From: Nematostella vectensis
Lineage: Eukaryota; Cnidaria; Anthozoa; Actiniaria; Edwardsiidae
Assembly: GCF_932526225.1 (NCBI RefSeq)
Contig: NC_064036.1
Span: 13,571,181-13,635,180, forward strand
Length of the DNA stretch: 64,000 bases
Direction of reading: 5' to 3'
This document shows, piece after piece, positions 13,030 to 55,298 of the stretch. Below the pieces are notes generated by a model. The model ran no database searches and was not told the origin of the DNA. It was given only the letters and a program-made list of their open reading frames with translations. Every line of letters begins with the position of its first letter. Within the stretch, counting starts at the first letter, position 1. The position numbers and the translations under genes are program-made.

Positions 13030-14495
13030 TTGTGGCGCCCCAATATTTTATTTTTTGTAACGATTTCTCGGGAAATCGAAAAATGTTTACAATGCAAAGG
13101 CGAATAGATCATTCTGTAGCACTCTTAACCATGGGCATCTAGGTACTCGCACGACAGACAGAGCCCCGGTTTTGCCATTTTTTCGTCATCCATAATGCAA
13201 CACGGGGTGTACGACACTTGGTTTCCATTATAAATGGCTGGCTTAAATGTTTCTAAAGGCTTGCTTGAAGTTCTGTCCGAGCTAAGGCATCCTTAGATGG
13301 CTTTGTTTCTCCCATCAACTTTTCGATCTTCTCATGATCGCCACGTAGGGAAGTAAAATCGTTTCGTGAATAGATGCACATGATAAGTCAGAATGCATTT
13401 CGGCATTGTGGGTGATCAACAAAGCGCTTTTCGTGTCCCTTCATTACAATGTAATGTCAAAACCCCTTTTTAACTGGTTTATTAAACTTTTTATACAATT
13501 TATACTTGTTTTGTGTCGTCAAAAACTGCAATGCAAAGTTCGACTAAGGTTTTTGATAGTTGTTTTCCTACGTACAATAAAATATGAATTATATGCATTT
13601 TTCATTTATTTTATTTTCTGTTTTGACTTAGTTTGCTACAGTGCAAAGCTTATCTTATTCAAGATAAAGGGGAATGCGTATAGAAATTAAGCAAAAGAAT
13701 TTCCTGTGTAATTTTCCCTTTACGCATTGGTGTTTTCATTTGACATGTTTTAAAATAAATGTGGAATCTTTTTCTGATTCTCTACGGTTGTTTCGGTTAG
13801 TAATTTCACTTATTGTTTTGTTTTTATTTAATAGTTTTCCCAAGCGCCAACTACACACCTATTTCCCCTCAATTGCCTGTCGATATGGCTAAACGTTTAT
13901 TTGGCGTTCACCTGAATAAAAGTTTTACATATTCTGTAATAAAATAATTCATTACCTATGGTGTTTGGTGATGTTTTGGGAGAGGGGGGGGGGGGGGGGG
14001 GGGGATTGATGCGGTACCGGTCGAATTTTCGGCCCTTCTAAATTTCTTCTGGTTACGAGTTCCGTTTACGGGGCCTCCCCTAGCTGGATGAAGAAACGAC
14101 ACTCTAGCTATACGAGTCCCGTGTGAACAGTGTAAAATTCGCCCGGTTCGTACCATTCCCGGTACGAACGTTCAGCGGTAGAAAATTCGACCGGCATCGT
14201 GTGAATGGGGGGCCTCAATCATTGCTACGTTCAAAGGGGCCCAGGATCGACCTGTGGAGGAATTTAGCTCAGGCATCCATACTATAGTTTGGGTGTACCT
14301 CATGACGTAAAGGTTTTTGTCATAACAAAAGGTTTGTACCCAATCTCTATAGGTTCAAAGAGAGGCAAAATGCTCGTAGGGGGGATCACATAATATATCA
14401 TAACTCTGAACCTTCCAGAAAGCATTGCAACTTCTCAAAAAAAAAAAAAAAAATCCACACGTCCGAGAACCCTTCCTGCATTTGCCTTGCAAATT
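13030..14495. other. 3' flank of TBATA-like gene, no further gene seen
   Basis: AT-rich sequence with candidate polyadenylation hexamers (AATAAA near 13568 and near 13916), the first about 540 bases after the stop. A 21-base G tract occupies 13984-14004. Around 14015-14200 are inverted fragments sharing GGTCGAATTTTC and GAAAATTCGACC, probably the remains of another small element. Confidence 0.5.
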
Positions 14496-15769
14496 ATATG
14501 TGACCCGGCAAGGGAAAACGTACACTAGCGAAAAACGTTTTTGGGCAAATCTGGAAGATCAATGAACGCTTTTCTATAATGAGGGAACGATATTGTTAAT
14601 AATGAGGGAACGATGTTGCTGGAAGAACGTTTTTAAAATTCGGAAGTTCGTTCCCTTCAAATTTGAAAAAAAAAAAAAACGCTCTAAAGTTCGGAAGATT
14701 GTCCCTAGAAATTCAGAAGAACGCTCTTAAGTTTGCAGAATGTCCTTGATATTTGCCGTATGCAAACTAAGAAAGCGAGTCGACTCTATTTGTCTTTGCA
14801 ATACAACGACATTACAACGACATGTTAACGTTCACGACAACAATATGACGGTTCTCGCTCGCGCATCAAACAGACCTCTCCCAAAAGAATCCTCTATATC
14901 TTTTCCTTTGCAATTAGGATAGTCGCGACCCGCAAAGTTCGACCATCGATTTGTTTGAGCCGTATGCAAATTAAGAAATCGAGTCGGCTGTTGATGTTTC
15001 TTGTCTTTTCAAAACAACGAAGTGTTAATGGCGACAACAACTTTACTGTGACGGCTTTGCGCTTGCTAATGAACTCGCGCAACAATACGACCGCCCCTAA
15101 AAAGAAATCTCCTATATCTGAGCTTTAATTTGCCATTACGATCAGCGCGATAGGTGAAGTGTTGAAAATGATTATGAGCCGTAAGCAAACTAAGAAAGCG
15201 AGTCAGCTAATTTACTTGTCTTTGCAAAACAACAACTTGTTAAACCGCAACTTTAATGTCACACAGACTAAAATTAAAATAAAATTAAAAATTAAAATTA
15301 GAAATAAATTAAAAATTAGCAAACCTAGCATTTTTCGAAAGAGGGATGTTGTCTTTGTGGTAACGATTATCAAAATCGGAAAAACGTTTTTGCCTTCGGG
15401 GTTTCTCGCACTGATAAACTTTTTTCAAATCCCTGAAAGAAGTTCTTGTCTTCGTGAAGCCGATCCTTTCTTCGGATGAACGATCTTGAAAATCGGAAAA
15501 ACGTTCTCGCCTTCGAGTGTTAACCTCGACGATGAACGATTTTAATAACAGGGAGAACGATCTTGTCTTCGGAAGAACGATATTGCCTTCGGACAAACGA
15601 TCTTGTCCTCGGAGAAACGATTTTGAAAATCGGAGATCGTTTCTCGTAGAAACCTGATATCGTTCTGAATATCGTTAAAGCGTTCTGCATAATCCGTCGA
15701 ACGATATTTTTCGTTCATAGCCCGAACGCTTTTTCTCTAGTGCACGTTTTCCCTTGCCGGGTCACATAT
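14496..15769. mobile_element. 1.27 kb non-autonomous TIR transposon
   Basis: The ends are inverted copies: ATATGTGACCCGGCAAGGGA on the left and its reverse complement, ending GGGTCACATAT, on the right. The similarity continues inward through AAAACGT and CTAG. The interior has no long open frame. It holds degenerate repeats of an ACGATCTTG..CTTCGGA type at 15470-15640 and three copies of a block resembling GCAAACTAAGAAAGCGAGTC at about 14760, 14965 and 15185. The shape suggests an internally amplified MITE or a deleted DNA transposon. The target-site duplication cannot be separated from the TIR by eye. Confidence 0.75.
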
Positions 15770-18700
15770 TTTCATTCTTTACGATTCCGGCTCTGAGCAA
15801 CGACCGTACAAGCATATATATATATACAATTTCAAATCTAAGAAAATTTGGACCCACGGGGCGTTGGGGGCACAGAGTAATGTATTTAATTTGCTAGATT
15901 TATTATCATAAGGAATTGTCTTAGACGAGCGGCACCCCCTTACATATCCAAACTGTTATTTTCCTTCTTTTAAACTGCGTAATCCCCTTAGGCAAGGTAT
16001 ATTCGTGACTAGCGCCATGATGGTGACCATAAAACCCCACTACAAGGTGTAATCACCGTTTTGCTAGTATATATAATTCCTCGAATGCCTACTAATTAGA
16101 AACTTGGGCGAGAAATATGCCCTCTCTTTGGGTGATTCACCAATCAGGACTCCGTTTCGCCTGTTTTTGTTTTCATGTTTGGGATAATTCTTGATGTTAT
16201 TGACTTTATTTAGCCTCCGAGAATTTATGTGGAGTGAAAGAAATAACTCATTGTCTGCGCCTTTAACAATTTCTAAGCGACTGAAATTTGAAATTTGTCA
16301 CTGTTATTCTTCAATATCCTTTGTTTTTCTTTTCAATAAACTCTAATTGACGGTTTATTTTCTCACGCACAAGCAATTTCCTGAAACTGTGGCTGATACT
16401 TCGCTCACATGAAGTCGAGTTTACGATCTCGTGATAAGAGCCGACAGATTCCAATCTTTTGTTTCTTATTGGAACGTATGGAAAGATTGCTTAGAAATGA
16501 AGAGATTTCACCGAAAGCTCTAAATAATAAAATAGGTCAAAGTCGCTCTCATAAAAAAGACAGTAAAAATGAACAAAAGAGGGTAAAGGGTATGGGCAAA
16601 AGTTTTATAGGCTTTGTCCCTCTACCTACACCCTGACACATTTTCTTTTCCAAGGGGGGCTTACAAGTGATAATGATACACTAATGAGGCAAGAATTTCG
16701 GATTCTGGGACTCGAAAAATCGATTTTGAGTATTTTAGAGTCAAAATCGTTTTGCGCGTCCGAGAATCCGAAATTCTTGTCTCGTTTGGAAATTTCGTCA
16801 AGTTAATCAAACCGAACAATCAATTGAACGCGCGATTTCCAGAAAGAAGAGAATTTTGGATGTGGGGTCGCGCAACAACGAAATAAGGCGGAAAAGGAAG
16901 CCCGGCCAAAAGGAACTAAATCGAAAGCTTAGCTGACATAGTCAAGAAAGAAACAACCAAAAAAAGCAGATTCTCAATGTAAGATTGTAGCGATCGGCCC
17001 AATATTAGGGCAAAAGTAAGACAGTGCAAAATTGAAACACGACAAAGAGCGGAAAAACGAGAAAGATTAGCGAAAAAATGTCCTCGTTTACAGTTAGCAG
17101 GCTGGTGCGGACAACGGTGGAAAATTACCCAGGGTTCCGGATGTTCTCACACAGCGGAGAACCCGAAACCCCGGCGAACCCCGACGAAAGCGCCTTTACA
17201 CTCGGGATATTATTTTAAGCCTTGGTACGACACAAGCCTCTTAGGGTACTCAAGAATTTGAAGTACTGTTGTGGAGCGCGGTTCAAGCAGGAACTGCTCA
17301 AGTTTGACATCCGCAACTATTCAACTTCATGAGCTGATCCAGGGTTTGGGGTCAGACAAGCTCGGGAGATCGAGTGGGAGGGGTAACGAGCGGCAAAAAT
17401 AAACCATATAGCACGAGATAATGTTTGGAGAGCTCTCTCTCGACATCACTTTTAAAATCCAATTCGAAGGGTTAGGCACGCTCATCCCCTGGGAGGGGGG
17501 GGGGGGGGGGTACGGGCCTGTCTGCGCTACTACTAGGTTTTACAGAGGCAAAATCCGCAGCTTTTTTTTTATAAAAGCTTATCATCAACACACATACGAT
17601 ACATTACTAAATATCCAATCCATTCCTTGGGATGGAAATGAATCTTTTCATTTTGGTCCTGATAATTCTGCTACCCTCAATATAGCTACTTTCAATACTG
17701 AGGGCATCTTGACTTGATATCGCTATAAAGATGATGTAGTATCTGTAGTATCTTCTAGAAAAAATACCATTAATTAGACTTTTAACAGTATTTCAAGTGC
17801 ACACAATATTTCAAAATGCACACATCACACTTTCACCAGCCGCCAACCTCCTATATTAGTCATCAATGACGGTGACAGTAAATATTGGAACACATATTAT
17901 AACACTTATGCCTTTTCTTTTATGATGTTCTGATCACGAGTTGTCGGTTGCTATGGATTTTGCTATATTTTTAGAACAAAAAATTTCTATCCATGCGTCT
18001 AGGTTAAGTATATTTATCTTAAAATAAATTATAGTAGAACGATGGCGAAGTAGAGAAAACAATGGAGGGGGAAAGGAAAGTATCTGACACTTTAAACTAA
18101 GTTTATTATTATTTTTTTACAATTTTAGTCTTTTTTTAATATCACTACTAAAATGTCTAACGAACATTAAGAACCGAGACAAGTAGACCATTTAATACGC
18201 ATATGAGGGATTCGAAGATTATTGTTTGCGGCTAAACTGGATAAGATGTACAGATCGAGAGATCGAAGCCCATTAAAACTGTTATGTTTTAAAAGATAAA
18301 AAAGAGAAAGGCGACAGTCAAAAAACTTTACAACTTCCACGTTATTTCATTTAAAAAACTGGTTCATTAAAAACCTGGTTCGTTTGAAGCCGAAACTAAT
18401 CTAAATATAAATTGTTGATGCTAAAAGGAATAAATGCATTACTGGAGGTCATAAATTGTAAAAAAATGAAAAATAAAAGTAAAAGAAATTAAGGCAGGAA
18501 GTGAAAAAAATATTTGGGAAAACCCGCTCAAAAAACATTATTTTTTTATAAAGTGGGGGAGACCCACTAAAATGGGAAAGTGGGAAATTAATTAGCCGCT
18601 GAAACAGAACGTTTCCCCAGTTTCATTAAATAGGCATTATCTTAATGTTTAGATAACTTTGATGAACAGCATTAGTTTTAAAGCCTGTTAATACTTTAGG

Positions 18701-19258
18701 TCTGACTCCCACAACATATATGAACCACAGAATAGATTAAAGGAAGAACTGACTCTGCTATGGGTTAGATAATGGGGACCCGAGTAATGCGCTATGGACG
18801 TCATCGCACTAACAAGTTGTAAATTGTTATGCTAATCCATTCAAAGTGAAGGTTATTTTGCCCCTAGCACAATTTATATTAGACCTATATCAGAGTGATT
18901 TAGGTAACTATAGAATTTCCATTCAAAACCTAAAAAAAGGCGGAGTATAATTGACATTTACTTTAAGATTCAATTTTGATTTTTTTTTTGCTATTGTTTG
19001 CCCAGTCACGGATTGTTCTCATAAAATATACTGATTTCTTAAGCGAGAACTCTCTTTAAAGTACATTGTCTGTTTTTTCCCCTTAAATTCGTATTTGTCA
19101 AATGAAACGCAATAAAAATTGAGAAGGAGCGAAAAAAGAAAAACTTCTCCGGTCGCCCCAGACCCCTGAAGCGCAACCTTTCAAATAAACTGTCACGTGA
19201 CCAAACAAGACGAAGTCCTTGTCAATGAGCGAAGGACGGGTTTGCTCTTTGCGGGAAT
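15770..19258. other. Upstream region of PLCL, no gene seen
   Basis: No coding exon is supported. There is a strong hairpin at 16690-16779: the 17-base arms CAAGAATTTCGGATTCT and its complement are perfect, with more pairing inside. A 16-base G tract lies at 17495-17510. The last 70 bases contain a palindromic E-box, GTCACGTGAC, around 19192-19201, about 60 bp upstream of the PLCL ATG. Confidence 0.5.
19192..19201. promoter_or_regulatory. Palindromic E-box in PLCL promoter
   Basis: GTCACGTGAC, a CACGTG core with symmetrical flanks, lies about 60 bp before the PLCL start codon. Such sites bind bHLH-zip factors (USF, MITF/TFE, MYC classes). The same TCACGTGAC core appears upstream of the RBM46/47-type gene at about 61435. 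Confidence 0.4.
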
Positions 19259-47837
<28,579 letters not shown>

Positions 47838-47867
47838 TCCTGGCCTCCTGTCGTCATTGTGTTTGGG

Positions 47868-47873
47868 AATAAA
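47868..47873 (+). terminator. PLCL: Candidate PLCL polyadenylation signal
   Basis: AATAAA lies 31 bases after the PLCL stop codon. A further AATAAA occurs near 48484, so a longer 3' UTR is also possible. Confidence 0.45.
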
Positions 47874-49780
47874 GACGATGCGGCAGCACTTTCGGCACTC
47901 ACCACGTTGTTTGTCGTTACGGATGATGACGTCACGCTATACCCAGGATTGAGTGCTGTCATTACCGTTTAAATAAGCTTTTTGAAGCTAGTAATCATTG
48001 GATATTGCGGACGTTTGTGATACTTGCATGAAACTGCCGCGTGTGATGGCGAAATTGTAACAGCAATAAGGGACAACAATGTTCATATTTGTGCGCTCTA
48101 TAATATTCGTCCCCGCGATCTTCTTGGTAATTTTGTGGCTTAACCAGAAGACCATGGGGACGGTGCTGAAAGCTTTGGAAATTTGGCGGAGGCTGGCGAC
48201 TGGGGCTGGTTTGATAGGGTACAGTCTCTTGTGCTAACTTGTCCAAGATCTATATATCTGAAAACAAAATTGCTTGTAAATATTGTCTTGCAAGCATGCA
48301 AGATGCCAGAAATGATTAGATTTTATCAAAAAAGTAGTAGAGCGGTTTATTTTTAGTACGATTTTTTTAAAGTTTGCAAATCTACAAGAAGAAAATGTGG
48401 TATATGTAAATATATGGTGAATTAATAAGCCGCTGTATTGTCGGGGTATTTCGGTGATCGCCTCTAGATAAATTATCATCTGTAATAAAGAATTAACACA
48501 GTATCGGTCCATAAATAGCAGTAGCAAGTTTCATTTCTCTTTGGATGGCAGGAGGCTCTACCACCAGCTTAATAAGAGCAAACGACTAACGACTAAATAT
48601 GTAACTGACGGAACGAATACGACCAAAAAATTGAAACGACAGGTCGTGGGCGTTCAACACAAAAGCACTCGGCCCAGGCGTCTCTAGGCAGTGCGTCCAG
48701 CTTTTGTGACGTCACCCCACCATTTTTATGACGTCAACTAACTCTGGATTAAGCGTCCGCCATTTTGCATAAGGGAATGAGCGAAGGTGACCGAGAGTTC
48801 CCTGGGGACGAGGCTAACATCATAATGCCTAATTGGTAGTGACAATACCGTTTTGCATTTCCTTATTGTTAGAGCAGTGTAATGTTAAGAGGATGGTAGA
48901 AGATATGATATTTAAGAAGCACATTTGATCTGGATGTAATACCAATTTTCTAGATGAGTTTAAACAATTCATATTCTCGTCAGAGGCCTCGCCAATGTTG
49001 TCAAAATACTGGCCATATTACTTAGAACTTAGGGTTTATATTCCTGTATTTGATATTTAAAGGTAAAAGTTCACTTGAAGTGATTTAGGAGTTTGAAATC
49101 GTTGACAAGATTCGTCAAAATCGCAGTATGTAAGTATAGTGACGAAGTAGAATTTGTTAAATTATTAATCTAAATGAGCAAAGAAAAATATAACAGCCCC
49201 ATTCTACGGACCAGCGCCATAATCAAACATTTTTATCTTTACGTCCCTATCTAATGAAAGGTTTTGCCAAATTATTGGATCATCTAATTTCGGATTGCTC
49301 TAGAAATAAGGGAAAAGGAATTCCTGGATATGAGGTAAAACTAAATACTTGCGAGGTTTAATCTGAGCATGATTTTCAAAAGTGATCATGATCAGCTTAT
49401 CAATAGAACTGTAGAAAGATTTGCTTTCAATTAATATTGTATGTGTACACATGTGACTTCTTTTTTATTGTCCCATGCCCACAAAACACATTGTCACATA
49501 ATGCAAAAATGCTATAGTTGCTGAACAGATGTGATAACCTTTTGCAATAAGGTAACTTAGAAAACTGAAGTGGTTTTTATTACAACGTTTCGTACTATTT
49601 ATTTGATTCTTGTAAATAATATTAATATCTCTCTACTCTGTAGAGATCTGTGGAAATTATAAGACTGGATCTTGTAGGAACAGTAAAAAATATAAAAAGG
49701 TATAAATAAGCTGTTGCATTTTGATGCACGCGAATGTACTGCGCATGTGATACCTGCGCATATGTGCCCTCCCGTGTTAC
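47874..49780. other. Intergenic region downstream of PLCL
   Basis: No gene recognised. Two CRE-type TGACGTCA octamers lie at 48707-48714 and about 48730, close to CGCCATTTTG (a YY1-like core). That could mark a promoter or an element of unknown nature. The rest is AT-rich. Confidence 0.45.
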
Positions 49781-49784
49781 GTTG

Positions 49785-52700
49785 TTGGGCTATGGCATAG
49801 TCGTATTGTGTGCGATTGTTGGTCTATGACATGGTCAAATATTTTGCGCGGTAGTTGGTCCAAGACATGGTCGTATTGCGCGGTTGTTGGTCTAAGTCAC
49901 GGTCGTATTGTGCACGGTTGTTAGACTAAGGCATGGGCGTATTGTGGGCGGTTGTTAGACTAAGTCATGGTCGTATTGTGCGCGGTTGTTAGACTAAGGC
50001 ATGGGCGGTTGCTGGGCTACGGCATAGTCGTATTGTGCGGGTTTGTTGGTCTAAGCCATGGCCGTATTGTGCGGGGTTTTTAGACTAAGGCATGGTCGTA
50101 TTGTGCGCGGTTGTTAGACTAAGGAACGGTCGTATTGTGGGCGGTAGTTGGGCTAAGGTATGGTCGTATTGTGCGCGGATGTTGGGCTAAGGCATGGTCG
50201 TATTGCGCGCAGTTGCTTGGCAAAGGCATGGTCGTATTGTGCGCGGTTGTTTGGCAAAGGTATGGTCGTATTGTGCGCGGTTGTTGGTCTAAGGCATGGT
50301 TGTATTGCGCGCGGTTGCTGGGCAGAGGCATGATCGTATTGCGCGCGGTTGTTGGGCTGAGGCATGGTCGAATTGCGCGCGGTTGTTGGGCTAAGGCATG
50401 GTCGTATTGTACGCGGTTGTTGGGGTAAGGCATGTTAGTATTGTGCGCTGTTGTTAGACTAAGTCATGGTCGTATTATGCTCGGTTGTTAGACTAAGGCA
50501 TGGTCGTGTGCGCGGTTGTTGGGCTACGGCATACTCGTATTGTGCGCGGTTGTTGGGCTAAGGCATGGTCGTATTGTGCGGGGTTGTTAAACTAAGTCAT
50601 GGTCGTATTGTGCACGGTTGTTAGACTAAGGCATGGGCGTATTGTGGGCGGTTGTTGGGCTACGGCATAGTCGTATTGTGCGGGTTTGTTGGTCTAAGCC
50701 ATGGTCGTATTGTACGGAGTTGTTAGACTAAGGCATGGTCGTATTTTGCGCGGTTGTTAGACTAAGGAACGGTCGTTATGTGGGCGGTTGTTGGGCTACG
50801 GCATAGTCGTATTGTGAGCGGTTGTTGGGCTATGGCATAGTCGTATTGTGTGCGATTGTTGGTCTAAGTCATGGTCGTATTGTGCGCGGTTGTTGGTCCA
50901 AGACATGGTAGTATTGTGCGCGGTTGTTAGGCTAAGGCATGGTCGTATTGTGCTAGGTTATTTGGGCTAAGGTATGGTCGTATTATGCGCGGTTGTTAGA
51001 CTAAGGCATAGTCGTATTGTGCGCGGTTGTTGGGCTACGGCATAGTCGTATTGTGCGCGGTTGTTGGGGTAAGGCATAGTCTTATTGTGCGCGGTTGTTA
51101 GACAAAGGCATGGTCGTATTGTGCGCGGTTGTTAGACTAAGGCATAGTCGTATTGTACGCGGTTGTTGGGCTAAGGCATGTTAGTATTGTGCGCGGTTGT
51201 TAGACTAGGTCATGGTCGTATTGTGCGCGGTTGTAAGACTAAGGCATGGGCGTATTGTGCGCGGTTGTTAGACTAAGGAACGGTCGTATTGTGGGCGGTT
51301 GTTGGGCTACGGCATAGTCGTATTGTGCGCGGTTGTTGGGCTATGGCATAGTCGTATTTTGCGCGGTTGTTAGACTAAGGCATGGGCGTATTGTGGGCGG
51401 TTGTTGGGCTACGGCAGAGTCGTATTGAGCGGGTTTGTTCGTCTAAGCCATGGTCGTATTGTGCGTGTTTGTTGGTCTAAGCCATGGTCGTATTGTGCAT
51501 GTTGTTAGACTAAGGCATGGTCGTATTGTGCGCGGTTGTTAGACTAAGGAACGGTCGTATTGTGGGCGGTTGTTGGGCTAAGGCATGGTCGTATTGTGCG
51601 CGGTTTTTGGGCTAAGGCATGGTCGTATTGCGCGCAGTTGCTGGGCATAGGCATGGTCGTATTGTGCGCGGTTGTTGGGCAAAAGTATGGTCGTATTGTG
51701 CGCGGTTGTTGGTCTAAAGCATGGTCGTATTGCGCGCGGTTGTTGGGCTAAGGCATGGTCGAATTGCGCGCGGTTGTTGGGCTAAGGCATGGTCGTATTG
51801 TGTGCGGTTGTTGGGGTAAGGCATGTTAGTATTGTGCGGCGTTGTTAGACTGAGGCATGGGCGCATTCTGCGCGGTTGTTGGGCTAAGGCATAGTCGTAT
51901 TGTGCGCGGTTGTTGGGCTAAGGCATGGTCGTATTGCGCGCGGTTGTTGGGCTACGGCATAGTCGTATTGTGCGGGTTTGTTGGTCTAAGCCATGGTCGT
52001 ATTGTACAGGGTTGTTAGACTAAGGCATGGTCGTATTGTGCGCGGTTGTTAGACTAAGGAACGGTCGTATTGTGGGCGGTTGTTGGGCTACGGCATAGTC
52101 GTATTGTGCGCGGTTGTTAGACTAAGGCATGGGCGTATTGTGGGCGGTTGTTGGGCTACGGCATAGTCGTATTGTGCGGGTTTGTTGGTCTAAGCCATGG
52201 CCGTATTGTGCGGGGTTTTTAGACTAAGGCATGGTCGTATTGTGCGCGGTTGTTGGGCTAAGGCATGGTCGTATTGCGCGCAGTTGCTGGGCAAAGGCAT
52301 GGTCGTATTGTGCGCGGTTGTTTGGCAAAGGTATGGTCGTGTACAGGCTACAGCAGAGTCGTATTGTGCGGGTTTGTTCGTCTAAGCCATGGTCGTATTG
52401 TGCATGTTGTTAGACTAAGGCATGGTCGTATTGTGCGCGGTTGTTAGACTAAGGAACGGTCGTATTGTGGGCGGTTGTTGGGCTACGGCATAGTCGTATT
52501 GTGCGCGGTTGTTAGACTAAGGCATGGGCGTATTGTGGGCGGTTGTTGGGCTAAGGCATGGCCGTATTGCGTGCAGTTGCTGGGCTAAGGCATGGTCGTA
52601 TTATGCACGGTTGTTGGTCTAAAGCATGGTTGTATTGCGCGCGGTTGCTGGGCGAAGGCATGGTCGTATTGCGCGCGGTTGTTGGGCTAAGGCATGGTCG

Positions 52701-55298
52701 AATTACGCGCGGTTGTTGGGCTAAGGCATGGTCGTATTGTGTGCGGTTGTTGGGGTAAGGCATGTTAGTATTGTGCGGCGTTGTTAGACTAAGGCATGGG
52801 CGTATTCTGCGCGGTTGTTGGGCTAAGGCATAGTCGTATTCTGCGCGGTTGTTGGGTTAAGGCATGGTCGTATTGCGCGTGGTTGTTGGGCTACGGCATA
52901 GTCGTATTGTGCGGGTTTGTTGGTCTAAGCCATGGTCGTATTGTACGGGGTTGTTAGACTAAGGCATGGTCGTATTGTGCGCGGTTGTTAGACTAAGGAA
53001 CGGACTAAGGGCGGTTGTTGGGCTACGGCATAGTCGTATTGTGCGGGTTTGTTGGTCTAAGCCATGGCCGTATTGTGCGGGGTTTTTAGACTAAGGCATG
53101 GTCGTATTGTGCCCGGTTGTTAGACTAAGCCATGGTCGTATTGTACGGGGTTTTTAGACTAAGGCATGGTCGTATTGTGCGCGGTTGTTGGGCTAAGGCA
53201 TGGTCGTATTGTGTGCGGTTGTTGGGGTAAGGCATGTTAGTATTGTGCGGCGTTGTTAGACTAAGGCATGGGCGTATTCTGCGCGGTTGTTGGGCTAAGG
53301 CATAGTCGTATTCTGCGCGGTTGTTGGGTTAAGGCATGGTCGTATTGCGCGTGGTTGCTGGGCAAAGGCATGGTCGTATTGTGCGCGGTTGTTTGGCAAA
53401 GGTATGGTCGTGTACAGGCTACAGCAGAGTCGTATTGTGCGGGTTTGTTCGTCTAAGCCATGGTCGTATTGTGCATGTTGTTAGACTAAGGCATGGTCGT
53501 ATTGTGCGCGGTTGTTAGACTAAGGAACGGTCGTATTGTGGGCGGTTGTTGGGCTACGGCATAGTCGTATTGTGCGCGGTTGTTAGACTAAGGCATGGGC
53601 GTATTGTGGGCGGTTGTTGGGCTAAGGCATGGCCGTATTGCGTGCAGTTGCTGGGCTAAGGCATGGTCGTATTATGCACGGTTGTTGGTCTAAAGCATGG
53701 TTGTATTGCGCGCGGTTGCTGGGCGAAGGCATGGTCGTATTGCGCGCGGTTGTTGGGCTAAGGCATGGTCGAATTGCGCGCGGTTGTTGGGCTAAGGCAT
53801 GGTCGTATTGTGTGCGGTTGTTGGGGTAAGGCATGTTAGTATTGTGCGGCGTTGTTAGACTAAGGCATGGGCGTATTCTGCGCGGTTGTTGGGCTAAGGC
53901 ATAGTCGTATTCTGCGCGGTTGTTGGGTTAAGGCATGGTCGTATTGCGCGTGGTTGTTGGGCTACGGCATAGTCGTATTGTGCGGGTTTGTTGGTCTAAG
54001 CCATGGTCGTATTGTACGGGGTTGTTAGACTAAGGCATGGTCGTATTGTGCGCGGTTGTTAGACTAAGGAACGGTCGTATTGTGGGCGGTTGTTGGGCTA
54101 CGGCATAGTCGTATTGTGCCCGGTTGTTAGACTAAGGCATGGGCGTATTGTGCGGGGTTGTTAGACTAAGGCATGGTCGTATTGTGCGCGGTTGCTAGAC
54201 TAAGGAACGGTCGTATTGTGGGCGGTTGTTGGGCTACGGCATAGTCGTATTGTGCGCGGTTGTTAGACTAAGGCATGGGCGTATTGTGGGCGGTTGTTGG
54301 GCTACGGCATAGTCGTATTGTGCGGGTTTGTTGGTCTAAGCCATGGCCGTATTGTGCGGGGTTTTTAGACTAAGGCATGGTCGTATTGTGCCCGGTTGTT
54401 AGACTAAGCCATGGTCGTATTGTACGGGGTTGTTAGACTAAGGCAAGGTCGTATTGTGCGCGGTTGTTAGACTAAGGAACGGTCGTATTGTGGGCGGTTG
54501 TTGGGCTACGGCATAGTCGTATTGTGAGCGGTTGTTGGGCTAAGGCATAGTCGTATTGTGCCCGGTTGTTAGACTAAGGCATGGGCGTATTGTGGGCGGT
54601 TGTGGGCTACGGCATAGTCGTATTGTGCGGGTTTGTTGGTCTAAGCCATGGCCGTATTGTGCGGGGTTGTTAGACTAAGGCATGGTCGTATTGTGCGCGG
54701 TTGCTAGACTAAAGAACGGTCGTATTGTGTGCGGTTGTTGGGCTACGGCATAGTCGTATTGTGCGCGGTTGTTAGACTAAGGCATGGGCGTATTGTGGGC
54801 GGTTGTTGGGCTACGGCATAGTCGTATTGTGCGGGTTTGTTGGTCTAAGCCATGGCCGTATTGTGCGGGGTTTTTAGACTAAGGCATAGTCGTATTGTGC
54901 CCGGTTGTTAGACTAAGGCATGGTCGTATTGTGCGCGGTTGTTGGGCTTAGGCATGGTCGTATTGCGCGGGTTTGTTGGTCTAAGCCATGGTCGTATTGT
55001 GCGGGGCTGTTAGACTAAGGCATGGTCGTATTGTGCGCGGTTGTTAGACTAAGGAACGGTCGTATTGTGGGCGGTTGTTGGGCTAAGGCATGGTCGTATT
55101 GTGCGCGGTTGTTGGGCTAAGGCATGGTCGTATTGCGCGCGGTTGATGGGCAAAGGCATGGTTGTATTGTGTGCGGTTGTTGTGGTAAGGCATGTTAGTA
55201 TTGTGCGGCGTTGTTAGACTTAGGCTTTGGCGTATTGTGTGCGGTTGTTGGTCAAAGGCATGGTCGAATTGTTCGCGTTGGTTGGGCTAAGTCATGTC
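49785..55298. repeat. 5.5 kb array of a 34 bp minisatellite
   Basis: About 160 copies of GCATGGTCGTATTGTGCGCG plus GTTGTTGGGCTAAG. Variants include GTTAGACTAAGG and GGGCTACGGCATAG forms. A higher-order period of about 1071 bp is visible: the unique block CGTGTACAGGCTACAGCAGA occurs near 52340 and again near 53411, and neighbouring variants keep the same spacing. The unit is CpG-rich for this genome. Reading frames in it stay open on both strands but have a repeat period, not coding features. Confidence 0.95.

Noticed and set aside
48707..48740. Twin TGACGTCA sites as a promoter of a downstream gene
   Set aside because: No coding exon could be supported in the following kilobase, so only the motifs are noted.
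50119..53834. Repeated 60-104 aa frames on both strands
   Set aside because: The 34 bp minisatellite has few stop codons in any frame; same peptides appear shifted, with no independent coding evidence.
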